A stretch of DNA of 64,000 bases from Burkholderiaceae bacterium (lineage in GTDB: Bacteria > Pseudomonadota > Gammaproteobacteria > Burkholderiales > Burkholderiaceae_C), in contig CAJYPV010000031.1 in NCBI GenBank assembly GCA_913776825.1, positions 186,001-250,000 of the forward strand, read 5' to 3'. The position numbers and the translations under genes were made by a program. Below, piece by piece: positions 44,934 through 53,213 of the stretch. The stretch's first letter is position 1; the number at the start of each line of letters is the position of its first letter. The notes under the pieces were generated by a model. It saw only the letters and a list, made by a program, of their open reading frames with translations, made no database searches and was not told where the DNA came from.

Positions 44934-45438
44934 GTGGGTCTCCGGATGTCAAAAGTGGGGGGAACCGTGCGAAACAGGAAAGCCGCCAGGTTCATAAAAT
45001 TCAATTTCCGCACTTTCAATCATCGAATAAATCAAATCAAGCAGCGAAACAACCTTTGTTTGCTGTTGACGGAATAGTTCACATCGAGGCAGCCATGACA
45101 GTGCGCCGGAGCGATTTGGCGACGGCGAATCCGGGCGTGCGCTCAGGCTCTCGCCGCCCGCCGCTTCAGCAGTCGCCATCGCCTCCCCACACGCGACCGA
45201 TCAATTCGAAAGATTTGGCTTTCGATTTATTTCTATCGAAAGGATAATTCGCCCGTGAAAACGCGATAGGAAATCAGTCGAAAGTCTTTTTAGACTGGCC
45301 CGGCGGTGGGATCGACGCGTGGCTCGTTCGGACGACCATGCGTCGGGCGCTCGCCAGAACCGGCACGACTCCCGTGCCTGGGCCGTCGGAAGCGCTGCTG
45401 GCGGCTCGTGTGAATCAGCGCGCACAGGGAAGAAGCGA
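44934..45438. other. Divergent AT-rich region, chemoreceptor/spherulin-like gene
   Basis: A 505-base stretch, much richer in A+T than the rest of the window at about 44990-45065 and 45195-45295. TCGAAAG repeats occur at 45206-45284 (separate entry). A -10-like GATAAT is at 45244-45249. No LacI-type palindrome and no gene could be supported. Confidence 0.45.
45206..45284. promoter_or_regulatory. Iterated TCGAAAG motif upstream of the spherulin-like gene
   Basis: TCGAAAG at 45206-45212 faces CTTTCGA at 45219-45225 around six bases; direct copies follow at 45236-45242 and 45278-45284. This looks like a multi-site binding region of an unknown regulator. The second direct copy abuts the -10-like GATAAT. 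Confidence 0.5.
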
Positions 45439-46320
45439 ATGACTCGACTGACTCGATCGACAGGACTGGCCACGGCGGTGGCGGCGGCGGCGCTCTCCGC
45501 CGGGCTGGCCCAGGCGGCGCCCACCGGCTTCGGCATGGTGGCGTATTGGGGTGAGACGGCCAGCACCTACGGGGGACAGATTCCCTCCGGCAGCTATGTG
45601 GTGATCAATCCCAACAGCGGCGCGCTCGGCTTGAGCGCCAGCCAGATCACCAACTGGAAGGCGGTGATCGCCAGCATCCGCGCTCAGGGCGGCAAGGTGC
45701 TCGGTTATGTCGCGACCGGCTACGACGCCAACACCGCCGACGAGCTGAGCCGCTACAACGCGATCAGCAGCGAGCTGACGGCCTACAAGAGCAGCCTGGG
45801 CGGCGTGGACGGCTATTTCTTCGACGAAGCGGCCTTCGATGACGCCAGCCTGTCCGACACCCAGAAGTGCAGCGGCACGCCCGGCAAGTGGGCGAATGTG
45901 CGGGCCAAGGTGGCGGCGGCCGGCACCGGCGGCACGCTGGTGTGGAATGCCGGCTGGCCCGGCGCCAGCGGCTGTTTCATCAGCGCGGCCCAGGCCCAGG
46001 AACATGTGGTCATGTACGAGGCGGCCTACAGCGACTATCTGAACGGCGCCAGCTGGCTCAACGGCGATGTGCAGAACCTCGCCAACTCGCTGAACGTCAA
46101 GACCTGGCTGCTGGTGCACTCGGCCACGCAGGCGCAGATGCAGGCCACGATCAAGGGCACCACCGCCAACTATGTCTATGTGACCAGCATGACCTACAAC
46201 CCCAGCCTGCCCTGGGGCGGTCCCATCTGGAACTACACGCCGACCTACTGGGGCAACAACACGCTGTCGGGATCGGAGCGCTGGTGCCTCAACAGCCTGA
46301 AGACCGGCGGCAGTTGCTGA
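45439..46320 (+). CDS. Secreted spherulin-4/GH135-like protein
   Basis: Protein of 293 residues with a signal peptide ending at GLAQAA. The motifs SYVVINPNSGALGLS, VLGYVATGYD, GVDGYFFDEAAFDD and YVTSMTYNPSLPWGG match the spherulin-4 family, whose fungal members (GH135) hydrolyse galactosaminogalactan. The DE in FFDEAAF corresponds to the conserved acidic pair of that barrel fold. Bacterial members are little studied. Its position between a chemoreceptor and a beta-glucanase operon suggests a role in attack on fungal or algal polymers. The ATG at 45439 has AGGGAAG upstream. Confidence 0.78.
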   Translation: MTRLTRSTGLATAVAAAALSAGLAQAAPTGFGMVAYWGETASTYGGQIPSGSYVVINPNSGALGLSASQITNWKAVIASIRAQGGKVLGYVATGYDANTADELSRYNAISSELTAYKSSLGGVDGYFFDEAAFDDASLSDTQKCSGTPGKWANVRAKVAAAGTGGTLVWNAGWPGASGCFISAAQAQEHVVMYEAAYSDYLNGASWLNGDVQNLANSLNVKTWLLVHSATQAQMQATIKGTTANYVYVTSMTYNPSLPWGGPIWNYTPTYWGNNTLSGSERWCLNSLKTGGSC

Positions 46321-46375
46321 GGGTGGGTTGATTGCGGGGGCTGGCGGGAACACCCGCCTCGGTCATCGACTTGAA

Positions 46376-46401
46376 CGGGCCGACGCGACGTCGCCGGCCC
46401 G
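46376..46401. terminator. Hairpin between convergent genes
   Basis: CGGGCCG (46376-46382) and CGGCCCG (46395-46401) enclose the palindrome GCGACGTCGC. It lies between the convergent spherulin-like and GH16 genes; no T-run follows on either side. Confidence 0.45.
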
Positions 46402-46471
46402 TGCTTGGGTCCTGCCCTGCTGGTCATCAGGGGCTGATGGGTTGACGGCCTGATGGGCTGACGCCACGCCC

Positions 46472-47377
46472 TTATTTCGACGGACGCTGATAGACGCGCA
46501 CGTAGTCGACTTCATAGCGCAGCGGGAAGCTCGCGTCGTCCACCTCACCGCCCAGGTTGCCGCCGATCGCCAGGTTGATGATCAGGAACTGCGGCGCATC
46601 GAAGGGCCATTGCGACCGGCCCTGGCCGGCATTGCGGTAGGTGGCGTGCACCCGGCCATCCACGGCGAAACGGACCTCGGTGGGGGTCCACAGCATCTGG
46701 TAGTTGTGGAAGTCGGAGCAGGCCGTGAGCAACTCGCGGCCATCGCCGACGCCCTGCGAGCCGTGGCCCGTCGTGGTGTGGACCGTGCTGAACACACGCG
46801 TCGGCTCGCGGCCGATGTGCTCCATGATGTCCAGCTCGCCCGCGGCGGGCCATTCGCCATGACCCAGCGTCCAGATCGCCGGCCAACTGCCCTTGCCGCA
46901 CGGCAGCTTGGCGCGGATCTCGAAATAGCCATAGGTCCATTCGGCCCGGCCCTTGGTCAGCAAGCGCGTGGAGCTGTAGGGCTGGCCGCCCCAGTCCGGT
47001 TCAGCGCTTCGCGCTTCCTTGCGGGCGGTGATCACGAGCCGGCCATCGCGCAGCTCGGCGTTCTCGGCGCGCGGACCGCTGTAGTACTGCTGCTCGCGGT
47101 TGTGCCAGCCCTGCTTGTTCATGCCGGTGTCATAGACCCATTTGGATTCGTCCGGCAGCGCACCCCGGTCGAATTCGTCGGACCAGACCAATTGGTAGCC
47201 CTCGGGCAGCGACAGCGACTCCGCGGGCGCGGAGGCCGATGCGGACACGGCGGACGTTGCCGTCGCGCCCGGTGCCGAGCCGCCGGAGCCGGCGGTGCCG
47301 CATCCGGCCAGGCTGGTGATCATCAGGGCCGAGGTCATGGACAGCGAGGTCCATCGGCGAGGGAATCGCGGGGTCAT
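46472..47377 (-). CDS. GH16 beta-glucanase, lipoprotein
   Basis: Beta-1,3(4)-glucanase of 301 residues. The lipobox SLAGC predicts membrane anchoring. The GH16 domain covers nearly all the rest, with catalytic ELDIME at 181-186 (Glu181 nucleophile, Glu186 acid/base), YFEIRAKLPCGKGSWPAIWT and the terminal YEVDYVRVYQR. It has no binding module, unlike the GH16 at 21507. The ATG at 47377 has GGAG upstream. It follows the GH30 and binding-protein genes on the same strand after 138 bases and is probably in the same transcript. Confidence 0.92.
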   Translation of the reverse strand: MTPRFPRRWTSLSMTSALMITSLAGCGTAGSGGSAPGATATSAVSASASAPAESLSLPEGYQLVWSDEFDRGALPDESKWVYDTGMNKQGWHNREQQYYSGPRAENAELRDGRLVITARKEARSAEPDWGGQPYSSTRLLTKGRAEWTYGYFEIRAKLPCGKGSWPAIWTLGHGEWPAAGELDIMEHIGREPTRVFSTVHTTTGHGSQGVGDGRELLTACSDFHNYQMLWTPTEVRFAVDGRVHATYRNAGQGRSQWPFDAPQFLIINLAIGGNLGGEVDDASFPLRYEVDYVRVYQRPSK

Positions 47378-47515
47378 GGGGTGTCTCCGGAAGGGTTGGA
47401 ATCGTTGAAATAGCGGGAATGGAATGAATGCGGCGTCGGCGCTCGCGAACGATCGCGTGGCGGCTCGCCCCATCGACGTGATGAGAGACAGGGCGCGGAT
47501 CACGCCCTGGCCGGA

Positions 47516-48952
47516 TCAGCGCTTCGCCCGACGGGCCAGCAGCACTTCGGCATCGGCCAGCGCCTGTCGAATGGTTTTCTGGCCGCGCAGCACCTTGTCG
47601 AGCTCGGTCTGCACCACCTCTTCGGCGAACTGGTTCTGCTTGTGGACCGGCATCGCGGTGATGCGCAGCGCCGTGTCGCGCCACAGCAGCCGGGCGCGCT
47701 GCCCGCCCAGAAAATCGACCGGCTCGCTGAAGAACGGATCGGCATGCACATCCCGCAGCGCCGGGAAGGCGTCATGGGTCTTGAAGGCCTGCAACTGCCG
47801 CGCCGGGTTCAGCGTCATCAGCCGGATGAAGTCCCAGGCCAGGGCCTTGCGCGACGGCGCGGACTTGCGGGCGATGGCATAGAACGCGCCGCCATACGCG
47901 GCCTGCGTGCCGCCCGGCAGCGGCGCCGCACGCCACAGCCCGCGCGTTCCCGGCGCCACGAAGCTGTTGAGCTGCCCCACCAGCCAGGCCGCCGACAGCT
48001 CGGTCGCCAGCCGGCCCTGCTTGAGCCCGGCGCCCCAGTCGTTGGACCAGTTGCTGACCTTCGCATCCAGCCCCAACTGCCGGGCGCGCAGCGCCAGTTC
48101 GAAGGCACGCTCGAAGCGCGGCGAGTTCACCAGCACGCGGGAGTCGGTGTCGAAGTACATGCCCTCGCCCGGCTTCAGTCCGTCGCGGATCAACAGATCC
48201 TTCATCGTCTGCACGCTGGAGATCAGGTACGCGCCACTGCGCGCCTTGATGCGCTGACCGGCGGTGATGTAGCTGTCCCAGCTGTCGGTCAGCTCGTGTT
48301 CGTCGACGCCCGCGCGGGCGAGGATGTCGTGCCGGTAGAGCATGGTGCCGGGGCCGATGTCGGTGGGCATGGCCACCACCGAGCCATCGCGGGCGATGGC
48401 CTGGTCGTAGGCGAACGGCACCAGGTGCTCGCGGTAGGCCTCGATGCCGAACGGTGGCCGACGCAGATCTTCCAGCCCGCCGCCCTGAGCGAAGCGGCCG
48501 ACGACGCTCGATTCCAGCGCCATCACATCCGGCAGCCCGACCGAGGTCGACAAGGCCGTGGTCATCGCGGTGTGGTGGTCGGCGTACTGGCGGGTCAGCA
48601 CGCGCAACTGCACCCGCGGATGCAGGCGCTGCCAATCGGCCATCGCCGCGCGGGCGATGTCGTCCACGAGCGGGAACGCCGCGACGGTCAGCACGTCCTC
48701 CGGTTCTGGCGAGGCGGCGACCGCAGGCGCGGGCGCCGATGCCGCCACCGCGCCAACGGGCGCGGCCAGGCCGCCCCATGTCGGCAGCGCCGGCAACGCC
48801 ATCCCGGCCAGCCAGGTCCGGCGACGCAGCGATCCGGCCGTCGATGGCGCCTCCGCTGGCAGGCCCGCGCTCAGGGCACCGTCGATCGAGGTGTCGTCAT
48901 GGCCGCGCGCTTCCCGGACGCCCTCGCCTCGCGGCTTGCTTGCGTCCGCCAT
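47516..48952 (-). CDS. Orphan sugar ABC substrate-binding protein
   Basis: Family 1 solute-binding protein of 478 residues, a clear paralogue of the one at 29767: shared phrases include TVAAFPLVDDIARAAM, ADHHTAMTTALSTS, TDIGPGTMLYR and KQNQFAEEVVQTELDKVL. The N-terminus is long and polar, then RRRTWLAGMALPALP, which resembles a twin-arginine signal and not the Sec signal of the paralogue. No permease or ATPase lies nearby, so it may feed the transporter at 31098-35551 with a different sugar. It starts one base after the GH30 stop on the same strand. Confidence 0.88.
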   Translation of the reverse strand: MADASKPRGEGVREARGHDDTSIDGALSAGLPAEAPSTAGSLRRRTWLAGMALPALPTWGGLAAPVGAVAASAPAPAVAASPEPEDVLTVAAFPLVDDIARAAMADWQRLHPRVQLRVLTRQYADHHTAMTTALSTSVGLPDVMALESSVVGRFAQGGGLEDLRRPPFGIEAYREHLVPFAYDQAIARDGSVVAMPTDIGPGTMLYRHDILARAGVDEHELTDSWDSYITAGQRIKARSGAYLISSVQTMKDLLIRDGLKPGEGMYFDTDSRVLVNSPRFERAFELALRARQLGLDAKVSNWSNDWGAGLKQGRLATELSAAWLVGQLNSFVAPGTRGLWRAAPLPGGTQAAYGGAFYAIARKSAPSRKALAWDFIRLMTLNPARQLQAFKTHDAFPALRDVHADPFFSEPVDFLGGQRARLLWRDTALRITAMPVHKQNQFAEEVVQTELDKVLRGQKTIRQALADAEVLLARRAKR

Positions 48953-48953
48953 C

Positions 48954-50408
48954 TCAGCGCGGCAGCAGGTAGCTGGCCATCGAGCGCGGCGGCAGCGCGG
49001 CGATGGTGGCCTGGCCGTCGATGGTCAGCAGGAAGCGATGGCTGTCCTCGCTGCGGTTGAGCACGACCAGCGCGACGCTGCCGTCCTCGTTCACCGCGGC
49101 CGTGCATTCCAGCGCCTCACGGCTGGCCGAGCACAAGGCCCGACGGGCGCCCGGTCGAATGAAGCGGGCGAAATGGCCGAGGTAGTCGTAGGAGTTCTGC
49201 GGCATCAGCCGACCGGTGTCCCGGTCCGCGATCATCGGCGCGCTGCACAGGTTGCCGACGTGATTGGGGCCGCCGGTCTCGTCGAGCAGCAGGTTCCAGT
49301 CGATCCAGCCCACCGTCCAGCGATTCAGGTCGTTGATGATGCTGCGGGCATAGCGCTCGCCCAGGGCCCAGGACCCGAGGTGCGGTCCGCCTTCCTGGCA
49401 GCCTTCGGTGAACAGCAGTTGCTTGTCCGGGAAGGCGTCATGCACCAGCCGGACATGGTCGAAATGGTCTTCCACATACCAATGGAAGCCGCAGCCCCAG
49501 ACGTACTTCGCCGCTTCCGGGTCGGAATAGACCACGTCGGCCCGCTGCACCATCTGATCGCGGTTGTGGTCCCAGATCACGATGCGGATGCGCGACAGCC
49601 CCGCCGCATGCAGAGCCGGCCCGAGGTGGTCGCGCACGAAGTCGCGCTCCTCTTCGGCGGTGTAGACGCAGGAATCCCAGCGCTGGGTGGCGTCCGGCTC
49701 GTTCTGCACCGACACGCCCCAGATCGGCACACCTTCCGCCTCATAGGCCTGGATGAAGCGCACATAACACTGCGCCCACACGGCGGCGTATTCCGGACGC
49801 AGCTTGCCGCCGTTGTTCATCTGCCCATTCGTCTTCATCCAGGGCGGCGGGCTCCAGGGCGACACCAGCAACTGCATCGGCCGGGCCGCGATCTTCTGAG
49901 CGGCCTGGATCATCGGCAGCAGCGCCTGGCGGTCGCGGTCGATGTTGAAGTGCGCCAGCGCGACGTCATCCGCGACCTCGGCATGGGCGTAGTTGCCCAG
50001 CGAGAAGTCGCAGCTGTTCATGTGGACGCGGCAGAAGTTGTAGCCGTGACCGTGATCCGCATCGAAGTAGGCCCGCAGCAGCGCGTCGGCCTCGTCGGCC
50101 GGCAGCTTCTGCCAGGTCGTGGCGGCCGCTTCGGTGAACGCGCCGCCAAAACCCTCGATGCGCTGAAAGGTGCGGCGGCTGTTCACCACCAGCTTGGCCA
50201 GGCCCTGGTTCTCGGGTTGCGCCGCGAGGCTGGCCGCATCGGTCAGCGGCAGCGGCGTCTGGGTGGCGAATCGGGTCGAGCTCGCCAGATCCGCGCCCTT
50301 GGCGGACAGGGTCCAGGGCAACGCAGCGCCGGTGGACAAAGCGCTCGAAGGCACGGACGAGGGAACAGCAGCCGACGCGGAGGCCGGCGAAGGAGGCGTG
50401 GAAGGCAT
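48954..50408 (-). CDS. GH30-family beta-glucanase/glucosylceramidase-like enzyme
   Basis: Retaining hydrolase of 484 residues. GH30 motifs are IEGFGGAFTEAAATTW, LLVSPWSPPPWMKTN, SVQNEPDATQRWDSC (Glu237 acid/base) and LLFTEGCQEGG (Glu335 nucleophile), ending in the small beta domain ALPPRSMASYLLP. Members act on beta-1,6-glucan, beta-glucosides or xylan; the glucan setting favours endo- or exo-beta-1,6-glucanase. No convincing signal peptide follows the ATG at 50408; the first 45 residues are Ala/Ser/Pro rich. It may be cytoplasmic or use another route. It is the first gene of a leftward GH30-binding protein-GH16 unit with a well-formed promoter and LacI-type operator. Confidence 0.88.
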   Translation of the reverse strand: MPSTPPSPASASAAVPSSVPSSALSTGAALPWTLSAKGADLASSTRFATQTPLPLTDAASLAAQPENQGLAKLVVNSRRTFQRIEGFGGAFTEAAATTWQKLPADEADALLRAYFDADHGHGYNFCRVHMNSCDFSLGNYAHAEVADDVALAHFNIDRDRQALLPMIQAAQKIAARPMQLLVSPWSPPPWMKTNGQMNNGGKLRPEYAAVWAQCYVRFIQAYEAEGVPIWGVSVQNEPDATQRWDSCVYTAEEERDFVRDHLGPALHAAGLSRIRIVIWDHNRDQMVQRADVVYSDPEAAKYVWGCGFHWYVEDHFDHVRLVHDAFPDKQLLFTEGCQEGGPHLGSWALGERYARSIINDLNRWTVGWIDWNLLLDETGGPNHVGNLCSAPMIADRDTGRLMPQNSYDYLGHFARFIRPGARRALCSASREALECTAAVNEDGSVALVVLNRSEDSHRFLLTIDGQATIAALPPRSMASYLLPR

Positions 50409-50503
50409 CGAGGGATTTGTCTCTTTGTCGACCGACCCACCGATCCTGCGAGGCTCGGCGTGACGCGTCGTTGTTGTGTGAATGGCTGAACTGATGGCGC
50501 CTT

Positions 50504-50517
50504 TGAAAGCGCTTTCA
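50504..50517. promoter_or_regulatory. LacI-type operator TGAAAGCGCTTTCA before the GH30 operon
   Basis: Perfect 14-base palindrome located seven bases past the -10 element, at the expected transcription start of the leftward GH30 operon. Confidence 0.85.
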
Positions 50518-50523
50518 CGATTA

Positions 50524-50552
50524 AGCATACGGGTTCGAATCGACAGGGTCAA
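50524..50552 (-). promoter_or_regulatory. Sigma-70-type promoter of the GH30 operon
   Basis: Read leftward: -35 TTGACC (50547-50552) and -10 TATGCT (50524-50529) with a 17-base spacer. The operator at 50504-50517 lies immediately downstream. Confidence 0.75.
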
Positions 50553-50648
50553 CGGGCAAAACGCGACCGGGTCGCTCGAATCTTCAGGGGCGCTGTGGGT
50601 GCTCTTTCGGGAGCCCCCGGCGTGCCTTGGACGCCAAGGCCTGACGTG

Positions 50649-50726
50649 ATGAGCCGCAAAAATCAGTAATCGGCTCAGGTTGTGAGCCGTATTCATGAAA
50701 ATACGGCTCATCGGATGAGCCGTATT
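50649..50726. repeat. Array of alternating TGAGCCG / CGGCTCA repeats
   Basis: TGAGCCG occurs at 50649, 50683 and 50716 and its complement CGGCTCA at 50671 and 50704, giving a period of about 33 bases. The central pair extends to an 11-base inverted repeat (TGAGCCGTATT, 50683-50693; AATACGGCTCA, 50700-50710) with a six-base loop, and a third TGAGCCGTATT is at 50716-50726. It lies about 100-175 bases upstream of the GH30 promoter and before a rightward gene of unknown function. Confidence 0.75.
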
Positions 50727-51041
50727 TCGCCGTTGTTCGATATCTGACCTACCCCTCCCCGCTGGACCCACGGTCTGCCCGACGTTCCGGGCGCGCCCGG
50801 CCAGTCCCTCCAGACCGACGAATCCCATCGCCCCGTGGCCCACCGCCACGCGGCGCGCGCGCGCCACAGCGATCCCGACGAATGACGAAAGGCCAGCGGC
50901 CTCGGCGCATTCCTCCAGTAGAGTGCCGCCTGTTTTTGGAAGGACGTGGCGGAACCTCTTTTTGATCCGCCCCGATCCGCCTCCACCCGATGTCGACCTG
51001 ATCGGCCGCCCGCCGCCGAGCCCCGCCCTCGCTTCACGCCC

Positions 51042-51938
51042 ATGACCCGACTGTCCACCCAGTTGCGCCGACTCTTCGCCTGGCCTGCCGACGTGCCGGC
51101 CGCCGCCGATGCCATTGATGCCGCCAATGACGCTGGCACGCTGCCCTTCATCGCTCCCGACCAACCGGTTCGGGCCCTGATGCTGGCGCTCGCGCGTCCG
51201 GCGGACTGGTCACGGTTGGGCGCCGTCTGGCGCGCGGTGCAGAACGACCTGTCCTGGCCGGCGCCTGCCATCGCGGTGTCGGGCGACGACGGCATCCAGC
51301 TGTGGTTCTCCACGCAGGATCCCGTGCCGGCCGCAGACGCCCACGCGCTGCTGGTGGCGCTGGTGGCGCGCCATCTGGGCGGTCTGCCGGCCTCGCGCCT
51401 GACGCTGCGACCCGCGCCGGTGGCGGCGATGGAGACCGGCGCGCCCACCGAGGCGAGCAGCGGCTTGACCTTCCACGCCGCCCTGCCGTCGGTCGCCGAA
51501 GTCAGGCCGGAGCAATGGTCCGCCTTCATCGCGCCGGATCTGGCGCCGATCTTCGCGGACACGCCCTGGCTGGACCTGCCGCCGGGCGATGACAACCAGG
51601 CCGATGTGCTGCAGCCGCTGCGCAGCATCGGGCCCGCCCAATGGGCCGATGCACTGGCGCAGCTAGCGGTCGACCGTCCGCCGCTTGCGCTCAGCGCTGC
51701 GGCAAATCGGCCCGTGGCTGAGAGTTCAGCGCCGACCGCATCGAGCGCCTCGTCAGCCCCGCCCGCATCGCCGGCCGCCGCGCTGCAATCCCTTCCCCCC
51801 ACCGACGATCCGCGTGTCTTCCTTCGCCGGGTGATGAATGACGACACGGTGCCCATGACGCTGCGCATCGAGGCGGCGAAGGCCTTGCTGGCGGCAACGG
51901 CTGGCCCCGTCGCTCCATCGCTCACACGCGGCGACTGA
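51042..51938 (+). CDS. Protein of unknown function
   Basis: Soluble protein of 298 residues that I do not recognise. The first 230 residues look folded, with short hydrophobic strands (RALMLALARPADWSRLGAVW, PAIAVSGDDGIQLWFSTQDP, AHALLVALVARHLGGL). A low-complexity Ala/Ser/Pro stretch follows, then a short helical C-terminus (VFLRRVMNDDTVPMTLRIEA). No signal peptide or membrane segment. The start at 51042 is chosen because codons before it are of non-coding character; ATG at 50946 is possible. It is followed by another small unknown gene after 43 bases. Confidence 0.62.
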   Translation: MTRLSTQLRRLFAWPADVPAAADAIDAANDAGTLPFIAPDQPVRALMLALARPADWSRLGAVWRAVQNDLSWPAPAIAVSGDDGIQLWFSTQDPVPAADAHALLVALVARHLGGLPASRLTLRPAPVAAMETGAPTEASSGLTFHAALPSVAEVRPEQWSAFIAPDLAPIFADTPWLDLPPGDDNQADVLQPLRSIGPAQWADALAQLAVDRPPLALSAAANRPVAESSAPTASSASSAPPASPAAALQSLPPTDDPRVFLRRVMNDDTVPMTLRIEAAKALLAATAGPVAPSLTRGD

Positions 51939-51981
51939 TTCTTTCCTCATCAACAACTCAAACTGTTCCAGGGAGCTCGTC

Positions 51982-52491
51982 TTGAAAGCGATCATTGTGG
52001 CCATCGTGCTGGCCGTCGGCGGCTGGTGGTATTTCATTGGCGGGCGCACCATCACGCCCGAGCAGGTCAACGCTTTCTACCGCGAGTACGAAGCCGCGAC
52101 GCTGAACCGCGAGCCGGAGAAGCTCTGCGCGCTGATCGCCGATGAGTACAGCTCCGAAGCCGTGGTGCGGGCGCCCGGCCTGGCTCGTCCGCGAGTGGAC
52201 ATCCTGAACAAGCAGCAGACCTGCGAGTCGCTGCGCCAGACCTTCGAGGCGTGGGAAGAGCTGGGCAACCGCATGGGCGGCATGCTGCACCTGGATTCCA
52301 AGTATTCGCTGAAGGACATCCAGATCGCCCCCAATCGCAAGCAGGCGACGGTGGAGGTGCAGAGCACGCTGGAAATCGGCGGCTCGCTCATGAGCATGCG
52401 CACCAAATCGCATGACACGCTGATCCGTCGCAACGGCAAGGTCCTGCTGCTGCGCAGCGAAGGCACCGGCACGATCAGCGCGGGCGGCTGA
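51982..52491 (+). CDS. Small membrane-anchored protein of unknown function
   Basis: Protein of 169 residues starting at a TTG with CAGGGAG upstream. One N-terminal helix (AIIVAIVLAVGGWWYFIGG) anchors it, and the remainder (QVNAFYREYEAATLNREPEK, LCALIADEYSSEAVV, ATVEVQSTLEI) has the look of a cystatin/NTF2-like alpha+beta fold with a periplasmic location. It follows the unknown gene at 51042 on the same strand. No function can be assigned. Confidence 0.65.
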   Translation: MKAIIVAIVLAVGGWWYFIGGRTITPEQVNAFYREYEAATLNREPEKLCALIADEYSSEAVVRAPGLARPRVDILNKQQTCESLRQTFEAWEELGNRMGGMLHLDSKYSLKDIQIAPNRKQATVEVQSTLEIGGSLMSMRTKSHDTLIRRNGKVLLLRSEGTGTISAGG

Positions 52492-52560
52492 TCCGTCACG
52501 CGGTCCGTCGCAGGCTCGCGTCGCTTCAGCGCGAACGCGTGTCCCTATAGAAGCGCTGCA

Positions 52561-53181
52561 TCACGGCCGCGAGGAAGGATGCGGAGCTTCCCGGGCGGTC
52601 CGGAAAGTCACCGACCAGCGCAACCGCTCCACCGGCGGGACGCTGTGCTGCCAGCCCCATCGCGCCTCGCCCCGAATCCGATAGATCGAGCGCGGCGCGA
52701 CGTCCAGCTTCACCAGATCGGCGCGCCGCGGCGCATCGGGGGGATACGGCCGAAAGCGCAACTGCGCCGTCGCGCCCAGCGAGACGCCGAAGATCTCCTC
52801 GAAGTCGGGCACATCCCGATGCCAGCCCAGCGGCGTGCCCGGCGCGTATTCCGCCACCAAGGTGTGCACCAGCGCTTGCGGGGCCAGGCCCGCCCATGCG
52901 GCGATCCGATCGCGCAACGGATGCAGAGCCTCGATCAAGGGCGACGACGGCAACAGCCGGTTGGTGTCGTAATCAAAGCTGCCGCCGTAGCTCAGCACGC
53001 GACGGCGCGCGGTGTAGCCCTTGTACTGCGCCGCGGCCAGCGGCAACTCGCGGATGACCGCGATCAGGGCGGCCTCTTCGTCGATGGACAGAAACCCCGT
53101 CTCATAGACGAGTCCCGCCGGCAACTGATCGGCGGGAATCGGCAGGTCGTCGAAGAGCGAGGTTTGGTCGGCTGAGGACAT
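52561..53181 (-). CDS. AlkB-like Fe(II)/2-oxoglutarate dioxygenase
   Basis: Protein of 206 residues of the AlkB/ALKBH family, which oxidatively removes alkyl groups from nucleic acids. The iron ligands are in GWHRDVPDF (His-x-Asp) and WQHSVPP (distal His); RWSVTFR supplies the arginines that bind 2-oxoglutarate. The N-terminal nucleotide-recognition lid region (RRRVLSYGGSFDYD) resembles the E. coli AlkB type only loosely, so it is a distant member. It is convergent with the gene at 51982. Confidence 0.88.
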   Translation of the reverse strand: MSSADQTSLFDDLPIPADQLPAGLVYETGFLSIDEEAALIAVIRELPLAAAQYKGYTARRRVLSYGGSFDYDTNRLLPSSPLIEALHPLRDRIAAWAGLAPQALVHTLVAEYAPGTPLGWHRDVPDFEEIFGVSLGATAQLRFRPYPPDAPRRADLVKLDVAPRSIYRIRGEARWGWQHSVPPVERLRWSVTFRTAREAPHPSSRP

Positions 53182-53213
53182 GCGGGCAGTATGGCAGGCC
53201 GCCCTGCCCGAGC

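Larger units (their letters stand above)
50409..51041. other. Divergent region between the GH30 operon and an unknown gene
   Basis: A 633-base stretch that holds the GH30 promoter and operator (50504-50552), the TGAGCCG repeat array (50649-50726), and about 300 bases of plain GC-rich sequence. No gene could be supported. The frame of the next gene is open upstream of its chosen start, but without conserved features. Confidence 0.4.
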
